Shown: positions 18,104 to 27,494, counted from the first letter of the stretch. The stretch: 64,000 nt of DNA from Streptococcus sp. S1 (GCF_034137685.1 NZ_CP139418.1:1639001-1703000); one strand, 5' to 3'. Notes: generated by a model from the sequence alone, not told the origin. Translations and numbers: made by a program.

Positions 18104-19417
18104 TTAATCAACAAATTCAAATTCAAATTTACCGATCCGAACGATATCGCCATCTTTTGCCCCACGCGCACGGAGAGCTTCATCAACCCCCATGCCACGC
18201 AATTGACGAGCAAATTTCATGACCGCTTCATCACGATCGAAATTGGTCATATTGAAAAGCTTTTCAAGTTTTTCACCAGACAAGACCCAAGCGGCATCGT
18301 CATCCCGACTAATGTCAAAGGCTGGCTGGTCTTCATCAAAGCCGTAGTATACTTCTTCTTGTGCCATTTCATCTTCTGAATACAAGAGGAATTCTGGCGT
18401 TTTGTCTAACAATTCTGCTGTTGCTTCTAACAAATTGTCCAAACCTTGATGTGCCAAACTAGAGATTGGGAAGATCTGTGGCAATTCATCAAACTCATCG
18501 TAATTGGCTGCCAATTTCTTCTTGAATTCTTTCAAGTTTTCTTGGCTCTCTGGCATATCCATCTTATTTGCCACGATAATCTGAGGACGTTCCATCAAAC
18601 GAAGATTATAGGTTTCAAGCTCTTTATTAATTTGAACATAATCTTCATAAGGGTCGCGTCCTTCACTGGCTGACATATCAATAACATGCAAGATAACCCG
18701 GGTGCGCTCGATGTGGCGAAGGAACTGGGTTCCTAGTCCAACACCTTGGCTAGCTCCTTCAATCAATCCAGGAAGGTCTGCGACTGCAAAGGATTCACCT
18801 GATGGCGTCCGAACCATGCCCAAGTTTGGAACGATGGTAGTGAAATGATAAGCTCCAATCTTTGGTTTGGCTGAAGTGATGACACTGAGAAGGGTTGATT
18901 TCCCAACAGAAGGGAAGCCAACCAAACCAACGTCTGCCAAGACCTTGAGTTCTAATTCGAGTTCGCGTTCCTGACCAGGTTCCCCATTCTCAGAAATCTC
19001 TGGAGCTGGATTCTTTGGAGTAGCAAAACGAATGTTTCCACGTCCGCCACGGCCACCGTGTGCGACAATGTACTCTTGTCCATTTTCAACTAGGTCAGTG
19101 ATGACCTTGCCAGTCTCAGCATCTCGGACGGTCGTTCCTTGAGGAACTCGTACATAGAGATCTTCTGCCCCACGTCCGTGCATCCCTTTGGTCATTCCTT
19201 TTTCCCCATTTTGGGCTTTGAAATGCCGGTTATAACGGAAGTCCATTAGAGTACGCAAGCCTTCGTCTACTAGGAAGATGACATTGCCACCACGTCCTCC
19301 ATCACCCCCCCAAGGTCCACCATTGGGGACATATTTTTCACGACGAAAGGCCACCATGCCATCGCCGCCATTTCCAGCCTTGACCTTTATCTTGGCTGTA
19401 TCTAAAAACATACTCAT
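18104..19417 (-). CDS. obgE: GTPase Obg
   Basis: A 437-residue essential GTPase that binds the large ribosomal subunit and links ribosome assembly with stress responses. The N-terminal glycine-rich Obg fold (residues 1-158, [20 protein letters not shown] start), the G domain with G1 [12 protein letters not shown]3 DLPGLIEGA and G4 NKMD, and a C-terminal OCT domain (about 355-437) appear in the standard order. The ATG at 19417 matches the family start. A 43-residue DUF4044 gene precedes it and a 70-residue ORF follows at 2 nt, so it is probably part of a DUF4044-obgE-ORF70-ridA transcript. Confidence 0.97.
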   Translation of the reverse strand: MSMFLDTAKIKVKAGNGGDGMVAFRREKYVPNGGPWGGDGGRGGNVIFLVDEGLRTLMDFRYNRHFKAQNGEKGMTKGMHGRGAEDLYVRVPQGTTVRDAETGKVITDLVENGQEYIVAHGGRGGRGNIRFATPKNPAPEISENGEPGQERELELELKVLADVGLVGFPSVGKSTLLSVITSAKPKIGAYHFTTIVPNLGMVRTPSGESFAVADLPGLIEGASQGVGLGTQFLRHIERTRVILHVIDMSASEGRDPYEDYVQINKELETYNLRLMERPQIIVANKMDMPESQENLKEFKKKLAANYDEFDELPQIFPISSLAHQGLDNLLEATAELLDKTPEFLLYSEDEMAQEEVYYGFDEDQPAFDISRDDDAAWVLSGEKLEKLFNMTNFDRDEAVMKFARQLRGMGVDEALRARGAKDGDIVRIGKFEFEFVD

Positions 19418-19450
19418 AAATAGATGATTTCCTTTATTCCTGCTTGCATC

Positions 19451-19582
19451 TTAATAAGAAAGAGCACCAATTGCAGTTGCAAAGATTGCACCAACGGTGA
19501 CAATCAACATAATCACAATCACGACCATCGTAATCATTTCAAATGGTGTTTTTTTACGTTTTCCGTTATCTCCAAAAGCCAC
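19451..19582 (-). CDS. DUF4044 small membrane protein
   Basis: A 43-residue frame starting with GTG at 19580-19582, with a GAGGT site 8 nt upstream, and ending with TAA at 19451-19453. The N-terminus MAFGDNGKRKKTPFEM is basic and polar, and residues 16-42 form a single hydrophobic helix. This pattern matches the DUF4044 family of streptococci as I remember it; the function is unknown. An extended -10 promoter (TGG-TAAAAT at 19623-19628) lies upstream. It is likely co-transcribed with obgE, whose start is 34 nt downstream. Confidence 0.85.
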   Translation of the reverse strand: MAFGDNGKRKKTPFEMITMVVIVIMLIVTVGAIFATAIGALSY

Positions 19583-19622
19583 TTCTAAATACCTCGATTA
19601 CATTAAATTCATTAGTAGCCCT

Positions 19623-19628
19623 ATTTTA
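19623..19628 (-). promoter_or_regulatory. Extended -10 promoter of the DUF4044-obgE transcript
   Basis: On the minus strand TGG-TAAAAT, 40 nt upstream of the GTG start; no clear -35. Confidence 0.6.
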
Positions 19629-19661
19629 CCACGAATGAGAGGATTTTTCAAATCGAGCCTA

Positions 19662-19697
19662 CACAAAAAGACCAGACATGAGGCTGATCTCTTTGTG
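19662..19697 (-). terminator. Terminator of cdaA-cdaR-glmM
   Basis: On the minus strand CACAAAGAGATCAG pairs with CTGGTCTTTTTGTG (14 bp, two wobbles) around an 8-nt loop. The 120 nt between it and the glmM stop contain only small hairpins (for example TGGAC/GTCCA) and no evident gene. Confidence 0.65.
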
Positions 19698-19818
19698 CCA
19701 AGAGGTGTTTCTTTCCATGAACAGAAGGTATTAAAGCTCGTACACTGGACTAATAGGTATGGTCCATCTATAAACCCGACTTTTGAACACAAAAACTCAC
19801 ACCTAGACACATTCATTT

Positions 19819-21168
19819 TTAGAGTCCAATTTCTGCTTGGACAACTGCAGCAATGGTATCCACATAGTAGTCCACTTCTTCATTGGTTGGTGCTTCTGCC
19901 ATCACTCGAAGGAGGGGTTCAGTTCCACTTGGACGTACCAAAATACGTCCATTTCCTGCCATTTCTGCTTCCATTTTTTCAATGATTTCACGAATAGCAG
20001 ACACTTCCATCGCCTTGTCTTTCATGCTATTTTCAACCCGGATATTGACCAGTTTTTGCGGATAAATGGTCACTTCTGCAGCCAATTCAGATAATTTCTT
20101 GCCGGTTTCTTGCATGATTTTTGTCAATTGTACACCTGTTAATTGGCCATCACCAGTTGTGTTGTAATCCATGATGACTACGTGACCAGATTGCTCACCA
20201 CCAAGGTTGTAACCAGACTTGCGCATTTCTTCGACGACATAGCGGTCTCCAACAGCTGTAATTTCTTTTTGAATTCCTTTCGCATCCAATGCCTTATGGA
20301 ATCCGAGATTGGACATGACGGTCGTGACGATCGTATTTTTCTCGAGCAAGCCCTTGCTTGAAAGGTAAGAACCGATGATGTACATGATCTTATCGCCGTC
20401 TACGATCTCTCCATTTTCATCCACTGCAATTAAGCGATCGCTGTCTCCATCAAAGGCAAGACCAATCGCTGCGCCAACTTCTTTTACTTTCTCTTGCAAA
20501 TGTTCTGGGTGAGTAGAGCCAACCCCATCATTGATGTTCAAACCATCTGGGTTTTCACCGATGACGGTCAATTGAGCTCCCAAATCTGCAAAGATTTGAC
20601 GGGCACTTGTTGAGGCTGCACCATTTGCTGTATCTAAGACTACGTGTATACCCTCGAGTTGGACCCCTGTCGATACAAGGAATTCTTGATACTTACGCAA
20701 GCCTTCTGGATATTCCATAACCGTTCCTAAACCTTGCGCACTTGGACGTGGAAGGGTATCTTCAGCGGCATCAAGCAAGGCCTCAATTTCAAGTTCACGA
20801 TCATCATCCAATTTGAAGCCATCACCACCAAAGAATTTGATGCCATTGTCCAAGGCTGGATTGTGGCTAGCAGAAATCATAACTCCGGCGCTGGCTTTTT
20901 CCGTACGAACTAGATAAGCGACACCTGGTGTTGCAATCACACCCAACTTGTAGACACGAATTCCAACAGATAAGAGGCCAGCAATCAAGGCATGCTCTAA
21001 CATTTCACCAGAAATACGCGTATCACGTCCAACAAATACCAAGGGTGTTTCTTCTTCATGTTGGCTCAATACATAGCCACCGAAACGACCTAATTTAAAG
21101 GCCAATTCTGGCGTTAATTCTACATTTGCTTCTCCACGGACACCGTCCGTTCCAAAATATTTACCCAT
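19819..21168 (-). CDS. glmM: Phosphoglucosamine mutase
   Basis: A 449-residue enzyme converting glucosamine 6-phosphate to glucosamine 1-phosphate for UDP-GlcNAc and peptidoglycan synthesis. The N-terminal GTDGVRG, the phosphoserine active site SASHNP (about residues 99-104), the metal-binding DGDSDR (about 241-246) and the sugar-recognition GEQSGH and [12 protein letters not shown] motifs are present. It is the last gene of cdaA-cdaR-glmM, a Firmicute cluster in which GlmM is reported to bind and inhibit the diadenylate cyclase CdaA, coupling c-di-AMP to cell-wall precursor supply. The gap to cdaR is 22 nt. Confidence 0.97.
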   Translation of the reverse strand: MGKYFGTDGVRGEANVELTPELAFKLGRFGGYVLSQHEEETPLVFVGRDTRISGEMLEHALIAGLLSVGIRVYKLGVIATPGVAYLVRTEKASAGVMISASHNPALDNGIKFFGGDGFKLDDDRELEIEALLDAAEDTLPRPSAQGLGTVMEYPEGLRKYQEFLVSTGVQLEGIHVVLDTANGAASTSARQIFADLGAQLTVIGENPDGLNINDGVGSTHPEHLQEKVKEVGAAIGLAFDGDSDRLIAVDENGEIVDGDKIMYIIGSYLSSKGLLEKNTIVTTVMSNLGFHKALDAKGIQKEITAVGDRYVVEEMRKSGYNLGGEQSGHVVIMDYNTTGDGQLTGVQLTKIMQETGKKLSELAAEVTIYPQKLVNIRVENSMKDKAMEVSAIREIIEKMEAEMAGNGRILVRPSGTEPLLRVMAEAPTNEEVDYYVDTIAAVVQAEIGL

Positions 21169-21190
21169 TCTTTATTACCTTTTTTACTTT

Positions 21191-21940
21191 CTAATTACTT
21201 GAACTGGAGGAGGTCGACGACGAACTGCTTGAGCTTGACGTAGACGAACTACTCTTTGTGGTTATTTGAATCCGTGTTTCACTCGGATTTACCAGACCTG
21301 GTAGACCCTCTCCTTGAGCATCTACCGGATTTAATGAAAGAGTTCCACTATAATTTCCACTGATGATCTCACTGGATGGGAAGACAGCTTCGACATGATC
21401 AATGCGACTCAATGTTTCTTGATCACTCGTTACTTCTACCTTTGTTGTTTCGAGAGAAACATCCGTTACCGTAATTCCATCCACGATTTGATTGTCCGGG
21501 ATCGTGGCTCTGACAGCAAACGATTTTTTCGCTTTCTTCCCGATCTTTACAGACACTTTCTGAGGCTCTACGGTTGCGGTCAAACCAGCCGGAAGATCTT
21601 CTACAATCAACGGTACTTCGACGGTACCTTCCTTGGCCTTACGAAGATCCGCTACCACGCGAAATTTTCGCGTTCCCGGTTGCATTTCGCTTGCTAGAGC
21701 GACCCGGTTTGAACCCTTTAGAAAGACCGTTACCTCTGATGTTAACCCACTGACAAAGTATGTCTTGTCATTGTACTTGGCATCAATTGGAATATTGGTC
21801 AAGGTATTGGTGTAGGTCTCTGAACTCACTTGTCTTGCGCTACTATTATTTTGAAAATTAAAGGAAGACGCATTGATAAACAAGATAAAGGACAATAAGA
21901 CGGAAGAGAAAACATAAAGAAATTCTTTTTTAGATCTCAT
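21191..21940 (-). CDS. cdaR: CdaA regulatory protein CdaR (YbbR-domain)
   Basis: A 249-residue membrane-anchored extracytoplasmic protein with one N-terminal membrane segment (about residues 9-27) and YbbR-like repeats behind it. It ends in a serine- and threonine-rich tail of about 20 residues. It modulates the diadenylate cyclase CdaA. The frame is open 11 codons further upstream, but the ATG at 21938-21940 has a GGAGGG site and overlaps the cdaA stop as ATGA, the expected coupling. It lies between cdaA and glmM. Confidence 0.93.
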   Translation of the reverse strand: MRSKKEFLYVFSSVLLSFILFINASSFNFQNNSSARQVSSETYTNTLTNIPIDAKYNDKTYFVSGLTSEVTVFLKGSNRVALASEMQPGTRKFRVVADLRKAKEGTVEVPLIVEDLPAGLTATVEPQKVSVKIGKKAKKSFAVRATIPDNQIVDGITVTDVSLETTKVEVTSDQETLSRIDHVEAVFPSSEIISGNYSGTLSLNPVDAQGEGLPGLVNPSETRIQITTKSSSSTSSSSSSSSTSSSSSN

Positions 21941-22785
21941 TTTGTGACCCTCCCAAATAGACGCTCTTTCCAACTAGTCGTTTTATTCTCTTCAGGAACC
22001 AAGAAGGCTCTCAATTCTGCCTCAAACTCTTTTAAGGTTAAATCGTGAAGGAAGGTTCCATTATAAGTCACAGAGATCCCACCCGTTTCTTCTGATACCA
22101 CAAAGGTAAAGGCATCCGAAACTTCAGATAAACCAATGGCTGCGCGGTGACGTGTTCCAAACTCTTTTGAAATTCCAGTGTTTTCGGTCAAGGGCAGGTA
22201 GGCACAAGAAACAGCTATTTTATCATTGCGGACAATGACGGCACCATCGTGTAAAGGAGTATTAGGAATGAAGATATTAATCAGCAATTCTCCTGAAATT
22301 TCTGCATCTAGAGGAATCCCTGTGGAAATATATTCCTGAAGGGTTCTGGCTCCTTGAATGGCTACCAAGGCACCAATCTTACGTGGGCTCATATAAGCTA
22401 CTGCCTTGACATAGGCCTGCACCATCTTCTCTTCCTGACTGACTTCACTCGTCGTAAAGAATTCTATCGCTCGACCCAGACGTTCTAAACCAATCCGAAT
22501 CTCAGGGGAGAAAATCACAACCAGGGCGATAACCCCATAGGTAATCACTTGATTGATCAGCCATGAAATAGTCGTGAGACCTAAGAAATTGGCTAAAAAC
22601 TGCACCAAGAAAAAGATAATAACTCCACGAACCAAAATCATGATCTTGGTCCCGACGATGGCCTTGATCAAAAAATACAACAACCAAGCCACCAGGGCAA
22701 TATCGATGATATTGATAACAACACTCCACCAATTTGGGAACAAACTGGTCCAAAATTGTGGATTTGTAAACTGTTGAATATTCAT
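21937..22785 (-). CDS. cdaA: Diadenylate cyclase CdaA
   Basis: A 282-residue membrane enzyme that makes the second messenger c-di-AMP from two ATP. Three N-terminal membrane segments (about residues 18-38, 43-63 and 67-90) precede the DAC domain with the catalytic motifs PLHDGAVIV (DGA) and GTRHRAAIGLSE (RHR). In streptococci (where it is also called DacA) c-di-AMP controls potassium uptake, osmotic balance and cell-wall stability. It heads the cdaA-cdaR-glmM operon, with an extended -10 promoter divergent from murT. Confidence 0.97.
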   Translation of the reverse strand: MNIQQFTNPQFWTSLFPNWWSVVINIIDIALVAWLLYFLIKAIVGTKIMILVRGVIIFFLVQFLANFLGLTTISWLINQVITYGVIALVVIFSPEIRIGLERLGRAIEFFTTSEVSQEEKMVQAYVKAVAYMSPRKIGALVAIQGARTLQEYISTGIPLDAEISGELLINIFIPNTPLHDGAVIVRNDKIAVSCAYLPLTENTGISKEFGTRHRAAIGLSEVSDAFTFVVSEETGGISVTYNGTFLHDLTLKEFEAELRAFLVPEENKTTSWKERLFGRVTK

Positions 22786-22823
22786 ATTCTCATACCTACC
22801 ACTTCTCTAAAAGACATCATCCT

Positions 22824-22829
22824 ATTATA
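22824..22829 (-). promoter_or_regulatory. Extended -10 promoter of cdaA
   Basis: On the minus strand TGT-TATAAT, 38 nt upstream of the cdaA start codon; weak -35. Confidence 0.7.
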
Positions 22830-22875
22830 ACACGTTTCAACAGATTTTTCTGTAACCTTCTGATGCTTTTTATGA

Positions 22876-22881
22876 TAAAAT
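22876..22881 (+). promoter_or_regulatory. Extended -10 promoter of murT, adjacent to the start codon
   Basis: TGA-TAAAAT ends only 7 nt before the murT ATG at 22889, and no Shine-Dalgarno sequence is present. Transcription should begin at or within about a base of the start codon. Confidence 0.6.
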
Positions 22882-22888
22882 ATGATTT

Positions 22889-24232
22889 ATGAAGATAAAT
22901 ACAACCTTGGGCCTTCTGGCAGGAAAGCTTTCCGGCTCTATTCTAGAAAAAATGGGGCGGGGATCAACCCTACCAGGTAAAGTAGCCCTCAAATTTGATA
23001 AAGATATTCTCAGTCAACTGGCAAAAAACTATGAGATTGTTGTGATTACAGGGACAAATGGGAAAACCCTGACCACTGCGCTAACCGTAGGTATTCTCCA
23101 AGAAGCTTTCGGACCGATTTTAACCAATCCAAGCGGGGCCAATATGATCTCTGGGATTACAACGACCTTCTTACGAGCTAAGCATTCGAAATCAAATCGA
23201 CCGATTGCGGTACTTGAGATTGACGAGGCCAGCCTCTCTCGGATTTGTGATTATATCCAGCCAAGCCTTTTTGTGGTCACCAATATTTTCCGGGATCAGA
23301 TGGACCGTTATGGAGAGATCTATACGACCTACCAAATGATTTTGGATGCCATTCACAAGGTCCCAACTGCGACGGTTCTGCTAAATGGAGATAGTCCGCT
23401 CTTTAATAGTCAAACCTTGTCCAATCCGATCCAATATTATGGATTTGATACAGACAAATCAGAGCCACAGCTAGCCCATTACAATACGGAAGGAATCCTC
23501 TGTCCACATTGCCACAACATCCTCAAGTACAAGCTCAATACCTATGCTAACCTGGGAGATTATATTTGTGAGCACTGTGGGTTCCACCGGCCCCCTCTGA
23601 CCTATGCCGTATCGGACCTCCTTTCTTTAACTCATCGATCTTCCAACTTCCGGATCCAAGGGCAAGATTACCACATCAATATCGGTGGTCTTTACAACAT
23701 CTACAATGCCTTAGCAGCTGTCTCTGTTGCTGGATTCTTTGGAGTACGGCCCGAAGTCATCAAACAAGGATTTGATCGCAGTCGCGCTGTCTTTGGTCGC
23801 CAGGAAACCTTTAAGATTGGGGATAAGGAATGTACCTTGGTCCTGATTAAAAATCCGGTTGGAGCTACTCAGGCTATTGAAATGATTAAACTAGCGCCGT
23901 ATCCCTTTAGCTTGTCGGTTCTCCTCAACGCCAATTATGCAGACGGAATCGATACGAGCTGGATTTGGGATGCTGACTTTGAGCAAATCACCCAGATGGA
24001 CATCCCAGAGATCAACGCTGGCGGAGTGCGCCACTCTGAGATTGCTCGACGACTTCGGGTCACTGGCTATCCTGCTGAACAGATCACAGAAATGGCTGAT
24101 TTGAAGGAGGTCTTCCAACGCATCCAGCAACAGGAAACCCCTCACGCTTACATTTTAGCTACCTATACAGCCATGCTAGAATTCCGTGAACTCTTGGCCC
24201 AAGAACACCTGATTGAAAAGGAGATGCACTAA
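22889..24232 (+). CDS. murT: Lipid II isoglutaminyl synthase, MurT subunit
   Basis: A 447-residue Mur-ligase-like subunit that, with GatD, amidates the D-glutamate of lipid II to D-isoglutamine, a modification needed for efficient cross-linking in streptococci. The ATP-binding loop TGTNGKT (about residues 54-60), a zinc-ribbon insertion CPHC...CEHCG (about 209-232), the LNGDSPL region and the C-terminal DUF1727 domain are visible. The start codon lies immediately behind the -10 element, so the mRNA may be leaderless. Its stop overlaps the gatD ATG by one base (TAATG), coupling both subunits. Confidence 0.96.
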   Translation: MKINTTLGLLAGKLSGSILEKMGRGSTLPGKVALKFDKDILSQLAKNYEIVVITGTNGKTLTTALTVGILQEAFGPILTNPSGANMISGITTTFLRAKHSKSNRPIAVLEIDEASLSRICDYIQPSLFVVTNIFRDQMDRYGEIYTTYQMILDAIHKVPTATVLLNGDSPLFNSQTLSNPIQYYGFDTDKSEPQLAHYNTEGILCPHCHNILKYKLNTYANLGDYICEHCGFHRPPLTYAVSDLLSLTHRSSNFRIQGQDYHINIGGLYNIYNALAAVSVAGFFGVRPEVIKQGFDRSRAVFGRQETFKIGDKECTLVLIKNPVGATQAIEMIKLAPYPFSLSVLLNANYADGIDTSWIWDADFEQITQMDIPEINAGGVRHSEIARRLRVTGYPAEQITEMADLKEVFQRIQQQETPHAYILATYTAMLEFRELLAQEHLIEKEMH

Positions 24233-25020
24233 TGACTTATACTTCCCTAGAATCTTCTGATCAGGCACAGTATCCCTACAGCCTGCGCATTGCCCATCTC
24301 TATGGCAACTTAATGAATACCTACGGGGACAACGGGAACATCCTCATGCTCAAGTACGTTTCGGAAAAACTTGGAGCCCATGTCACAGTGGATATCGTCT
24401 CTCTCAAAGACCGGTTCGCCCCTGATGCCTATGATATCGCCTTTTTCGGCGGAGGACAAGACTACGAACAGACTATTGTATCTGAGGACCTACCAGATAA
24501 AAAAGAAGATCTCGAACGCTTTATTCAGGATGATGGCGTGGTACTTGCTATCTGTGGTGGCTTTCAGCTTCTAGGCCAATACTACATTGAAGCTTCTGGC
24601 AAACGCATTGAAGGACTCGGCATTATGGGCCACTATACGCTCAACCAAGTCAACAACCGCTATATCGGCGATATCAAAATCCATAACGAAGAATTTAACG
24701 AAACCTATTATGGTTTTGAGAACCACCAAGGTCGGACTTTCTTGGCTGAGGATGAAAAACCGCTGGGCAAGGTCGTCTACGGAAATGGGAACAACAAAGA
24801 ATATGGGGGCGAAGGGGTTCATTACAAGAACGTCTTTGGGAGCTACTTCCACGGTCCTATCTTATCCCGAAATGCCAATTTGGCCTATCGCCTAGTGAGC
24901 ACTGCTTTAAAAAATAAATATGGTAAGGACCTTTCCCTACCGGCTTATGAGGATATTCTAAGCCTAGAGCAGCCAGAGGAATACGCTGATGTGAAGAGCA
25001 AGGCGCCTACTGAACAATAA
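24232..25020 (+). CDS. gatD: Lipid II isoglutaminyl synthase, GatD glutaminase subunit
   Basis: A 262-residue class I glutamine amidotransferase-like (CobB/CobQ type) protein that releases ammonia from glutamine for MurT. The nucleophile lies in [10 protein letters not shown] (Cys about residue 107) and the catalytic His is probably in the SYFHGPILS segment (about 205-213). The N-terminus is slightly longer than some homologues. The start overlaps the murT stop by one base. A small LapA-like membrane protein follows 10 nt later. Confidence 0.95.
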   Translation: MTYTSLESSDQAQYPYSLRIAHLYGNLMNTYGDNGNILMLKYVSEKLGAHVTVDIVSLKDRFAPDAYDIAFFGGGQDYEQTIVSEDLPDKKEDLERFIQDDGVVLAICGGFQLLGQYYIEASGKRIEGLGIMGHYTLNQVNNRYIGDIKIHNEEFNETYYGFENHQGRTFLAEDEKPLGKVVYGNGNNKEYGGEGVHYKNVFGSYFHGPILSRNANLAYRLVSTALKNKYGKDLSLPAYEDILSLEQPEEYADVKSKAPTEQ

Positions 25021-25030
25021 GGAGATAATG

Positions 25031-25315
25031 ATGAACAAAAATAATCTACACTACATTGCTTTATTACTTTTAATTTTATTGATTGCTGGTATTTCCCTTG
25101 CAAACATGCAAACGGTCACCGTGAATTTCCTCTTGGTTCAATTTAAATTGCCCTTGATCATTCTGATCTTGCTCTGTGTCCTCTTGGGTGCATTTGTCAT
25201 GACCTTGGTTAATTTTTCAAAGGGCTTCTCCCTAAAAAAAGAGCTCAAGAGCACTCAAAAGCAACTGGAAGAAGAAAAGAAAGAAGTTAAAGCAGAAGAA
25301 AAAGATAACAACTAA
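25031..25315 (+). CDS. LapA-domain (DUF1049) small membrane protein
   Basis: A 94-residue protein with two hydrophobic segments (about residues 7-24 and 41-62) and a C-terminal highly charged coiled-coil tail rich in Lys and Glu. This is the lipopolysaccharide-assembly LapA-like (DUF1049) layout that also occurs in Gram-positives, where the function is unknown. Two ATG codons in tandem are possible; the second (25031) has better spacing from the GGAG site. It follows gatD by 10 nt and is closed by a strong terminator. Confidence 0.85.
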   Translation: MNKNNLHYIALLLLILLIAGISLANMQTVTVNFLLVQFKLPLIILILLCVLLGAFVMTLVNFSKGFSLKKELKSTQKQLEEEKKEVKAEEKDNN

Positions 25316-25381
25316 AAAAACACCGAATGAACTACATCCCAAAAGTTAGACAGATAAAATCTGACTTTTGGGGTGTTTTTT
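25316..25381 (+). terminator. Terminator of murT-gatD-lapA with insertion-sequence-like arms
   Basis: CCCAAAAGT (25338-25346) pairs with ACTTTTGGG (25364-25372), with an inner CAGAT/ATCTG stem, outer AAACACC/GGTGTTT pairing and a T run. The left arm TGAACTACATCCCAAAAGTT resembles ends of IS150-group elements (tentative). Confidence 0.8.
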
Positions 25382-25744
25382 ATATAGATAGAATTCCAGA
25401 ATCTTCTCAACAGTTTTTTAACCCTAAATTGTAAAGAATCCTCATAATAACGATACAGGCCTTATATATCTAATGTTTAATTGACATGATTCCATCCTAA
25501 CTAGTTAGATTTTCAAATGCTTTATGTGAGGTATATTCCAAATCATAACTATTAGACACACTAATATAGCCTGTTTGCTTTATTAGCCTGAAACGGTTTT
25601 CTACATTGTCACTTATCATCAGAATCAATGATTCCTTTCTCATTTTTCTAAACCATAATATTAGATGAGAAAAAGACTTGAAGCACCACCACGTACTCCA
25701 AGTCCTTCTTCAAGATGCTTTGTATTTAATTGAATCCAATTTCC
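25382..25744. other. Intergenic stretch with a doubtful 48-codon ORF
   Basis: This AT-rich stretch of about 360 bp contains the terminator of the next minus-strand gene (25670-25704). Beyond it, on the minus strand at 25497-25643, is an open frame of 48 codons (MRKESLILMISDNVENRFR...HKAFENLTS) with a protein-like composition, but it has no ribosome site and lies just after a terminator. It may be the remnant of a lost gene. I see nothing else. Confidence 0.4.
25670..25704 (-). terminator. Terminator of the tandem membrane-protein genes
   Basis: On the minus strand GACTTG (from 25704) pairs with CAAGTC (to 25675), with partial further pairing, followed by TTTTTC. Confidence 0.65.
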
Positions 25745-26725
25745 TTAACGATAATTCATCTTCCATCCATCTTCAACAACAATTGGTGCAAGACTTCTCA
25801 AATAGTCGATGAAAGGATAATAGGCCTCCATATTACTTTTGTTTATTTCAAAAACATAAGGCCTGCGACTTGAATAAAAGATAATCTTCATCTTGTAGCG
25901 ATAAAAACTTTTTCTATGGACTCTAAAAAGTTTGATTTCTTCAATGTCATCTACTGGTAGTATTTCAAAATCCATGCCGTAAAACACGAGGATGCCCTGG
26001 TGCACAAGGAGTTCTAGTTTTTTGTCACTGTAGTCCGCATCTTTCACCAATTTCTCTGGTTGATTCGCATAACTTGGAAACAATGTATTAAAGAGCATGA
26101 ACTGTCTACGTATATATAAAATTCTTCTGATTGTATTGATGAAGAAAAAGAATGCCACAAGTCCCACCAATACAGGTCCCACGAGAAAATGAGCTACCCC
26201 TCTGTCGTCCATCAAATCAAGAAGATGCGTCGTATCGACAGTAGCCCCTCCTTTCGAAAGGTCGCTTTGGTTAAATCTCTCTTGAATGATGTCCTTAAAT
26301 TCTTGGCTAATAATGACGATATCTGAACTTTTATTTCTCCTGCGAATTTCAGGAAGCACCTGTACATGAAGATAAAAGTCAGAAGATTCCAAAGGATTTT
26401 CTTGAGGAGCGAGTACGTCTTTCATCTCAAGTAGTTTATTTATACTTCCTTTAATGACGACCTTCATCGCTGTGACACCATATTCATGTTTGACTAAATA
26501 ATAAGTATTATTCTTTCTTTCAATCGGGTTAGGATCAATATCCAACACTTTAATCGCTAATACATCATCACTATTCTCTGCCTTATAGACATAACCTTGC
26601 TGATACAATTTTTCCGGGTTCGTATTCATATGAATAGCTGGCTGTACATCAAAATAGCAAACAACCGATAAAACAACAACGACACACCAGTCAAATAGTG
26701 TCCTAACAAATATCTTTTTGTTCAT
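25745..26725 (-). CDS. Unknown membrane protein, long paralogue
   Basis: A 326-residue protein of no family I recognise. Segment 1 (about residues 9-27) is a membrane helix or uncleaved signal. Residues 35-140 are extracytoplasmic-looking and closely match the neighbouring 182-residue protein (shared LYQQG.VYK, DVLA.KVLDID, KHEYGVTAMK and QENPLESS). A second membrane segment lies at about 180-202 (FLVGPVLVGLVAFFFFINTI). The C-terminal 120 residues include alternating hydrophobic strands with RYKMKIIFYSSRRPYVFEI and may form a PH-like domain; that is a guess. It is the second gene of a two-gene unit with a 15-nt gap and a terminator after it. Confidence 0.8.
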   Translation of the reverse strand: MNKKIFVRTLFDWCVVVVLSVVCYFDVQPAIHMNTNPEKLYQQGYVYKAENSDDVLAIKVLDIDPNPIERKNNTYYLVKHEYGVTAMKVVIKGSINKLLEMKDVLAPQENPLESSDFYLHVQVLPEIRRRNKSSDIVIISQEFKDIIQERFNQSDLSKGGATVDTTHLLDLMDDRGVAHFLVGPVLVGLVAFFFFINTIRRILYIRRQFMLFNTLFPSYANQPEKLVKDADYSDKKLELLVHQGILVFYGMDFEILPVDDIEEIKLFRVHRKSFYRYKMKIIFYSSRRPYVFEINKSNMEAYYPFIDYLRSLAPIVVEDGWKMNYR

Positions 26726-26740
26726 CTTACTCTCCGTTGA

Positions 26741-27289
26741 TTACCCTAGGAGTCTAAAATCCACTTTCAATCCTAAGTTATATTCTTCATTTAAATATTC
26801 CACAAGATCCTTGAGACGTAATAAATGTCTTCTAAAGAGAATCGAGTCGTATTTCTTATTTTCATATTCAAAACGCAAATGAATCTTCATGCCGCCTTTT
26901 CGTCTGTTCTCTACCTCAGGAATCACTTTAACACTTAGATAGAATCCACTTGATTCTAATGGGTTTTCTTGATTAGGAACTCTAGCTTTCATTTGCAGCA
27001 ATGAATAGACAGTATGATAAGTTGCTTTCATGGCCGTAACGCCATATTCATGCTTAATTAAAAAGTATTGGGCCTCATCTGTTTTAACTGGAATTAGGTC
27101 TATGTCCAATACCTTCACAGCCAAAACATCCTCACTATCTTTCGACTTATAAACTAAGCCTTGCTGATACAATTTTTGAGGAGGCTCAAGGGAATGTAGA
27201 CCTGGTATTGCCTGGAAGTAGCTATAAACTAGCAAGCCTATCGCTAATAACCAAACTCCTAATGATCTCATAAATACATTTTTATTCAT
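26741..27289 (-). CDS. Unknown membrane protein, short paralogue
   Basis: A 182-residue protein paralogous over its first 125 residues to the 326-residue protein encoded 15 nt downstream. It has one N-terminal membrane segment (about residues 8-25), then the shared LYQQGLVYK, DVLAVKVLDID, KHEYGVTAMK and QENPLESSGFYL blocks. The last 50 residues (from MKIHLRFEYENKKYD) could correspond to the end of the long protein, in which case the second membrane helix and adjacent region have been deleted. The function is unknown. A frameshifted small ORF overlaps its start from upstream, and a likely promoter lies at 27489-27494. Confidence 0.78.
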   Translation of the reverse strand: MNKNVFMRSLGVWLLAIGLLVYSYFQAIPGLHSLEPPQKLYQQGLVYKSKDSEDVLAVKVLDIDLIPVKTDEAQYFLIKHEYGVTAMKATYHTVYSLLQMKARVPNQENPLESSGFYLSVKVIPEVENRRKGGMKIHLRFEYENKKYDSILFRRHLLRLKDLVEYLNEEYNLGLKVDFRLLG

Positions 27290-27463
27290 TTATGTTTTCC
27301 TTCTTATTTGACGAATAACTAACAAAACCAGTCCAGATGAAAGTGATCAACGGCCAAACTGTCAAAAACGAATTAAAAGGCATGATTCTCAAAACAAGAG
27401 AACTTATGCTATAAACAGATTGGATAAAGTCATACCAGTCCGATAGACTGGGATGTTAAACAT
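27282..27463 (-). pseudogene. Frameshifted small membrane-protein ORF upstream of the tandem paralogues
   Basis: On the minus strand ATG at 27461-27463 opens MFNIP, then the frame is lost; one base added after ATCCC would continue into a 55-codon frame reading SLSDWYDFIQSVYS..., through a hydrophobic segment (LTVWPLITFIWTGFVSY), to a TAA at 27282-27284 that overlaps the next gene's start by 8 nt. The overlap and the protein-like sequence suggest a formerly intact gene of about 60 codons at the head of this operon. The alternative is a chance open frame. Confidence 0.45.
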
Positions 27464-27488
27464 CTCTAATAAGGCATCACTTATTTAA

Positions 27489-27494
27489 ATTTTA
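27489..27494 (-). promoter_or_regulatory. Candidate extended -10 promoter of the tandem membrane-protein unit
   Basis: On the minus strand TGG-TAAAAT, about 26 nt upstream of the frameshifted ORF start and 200 nt upstream of the first intact gene. Confidence 0.5.
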
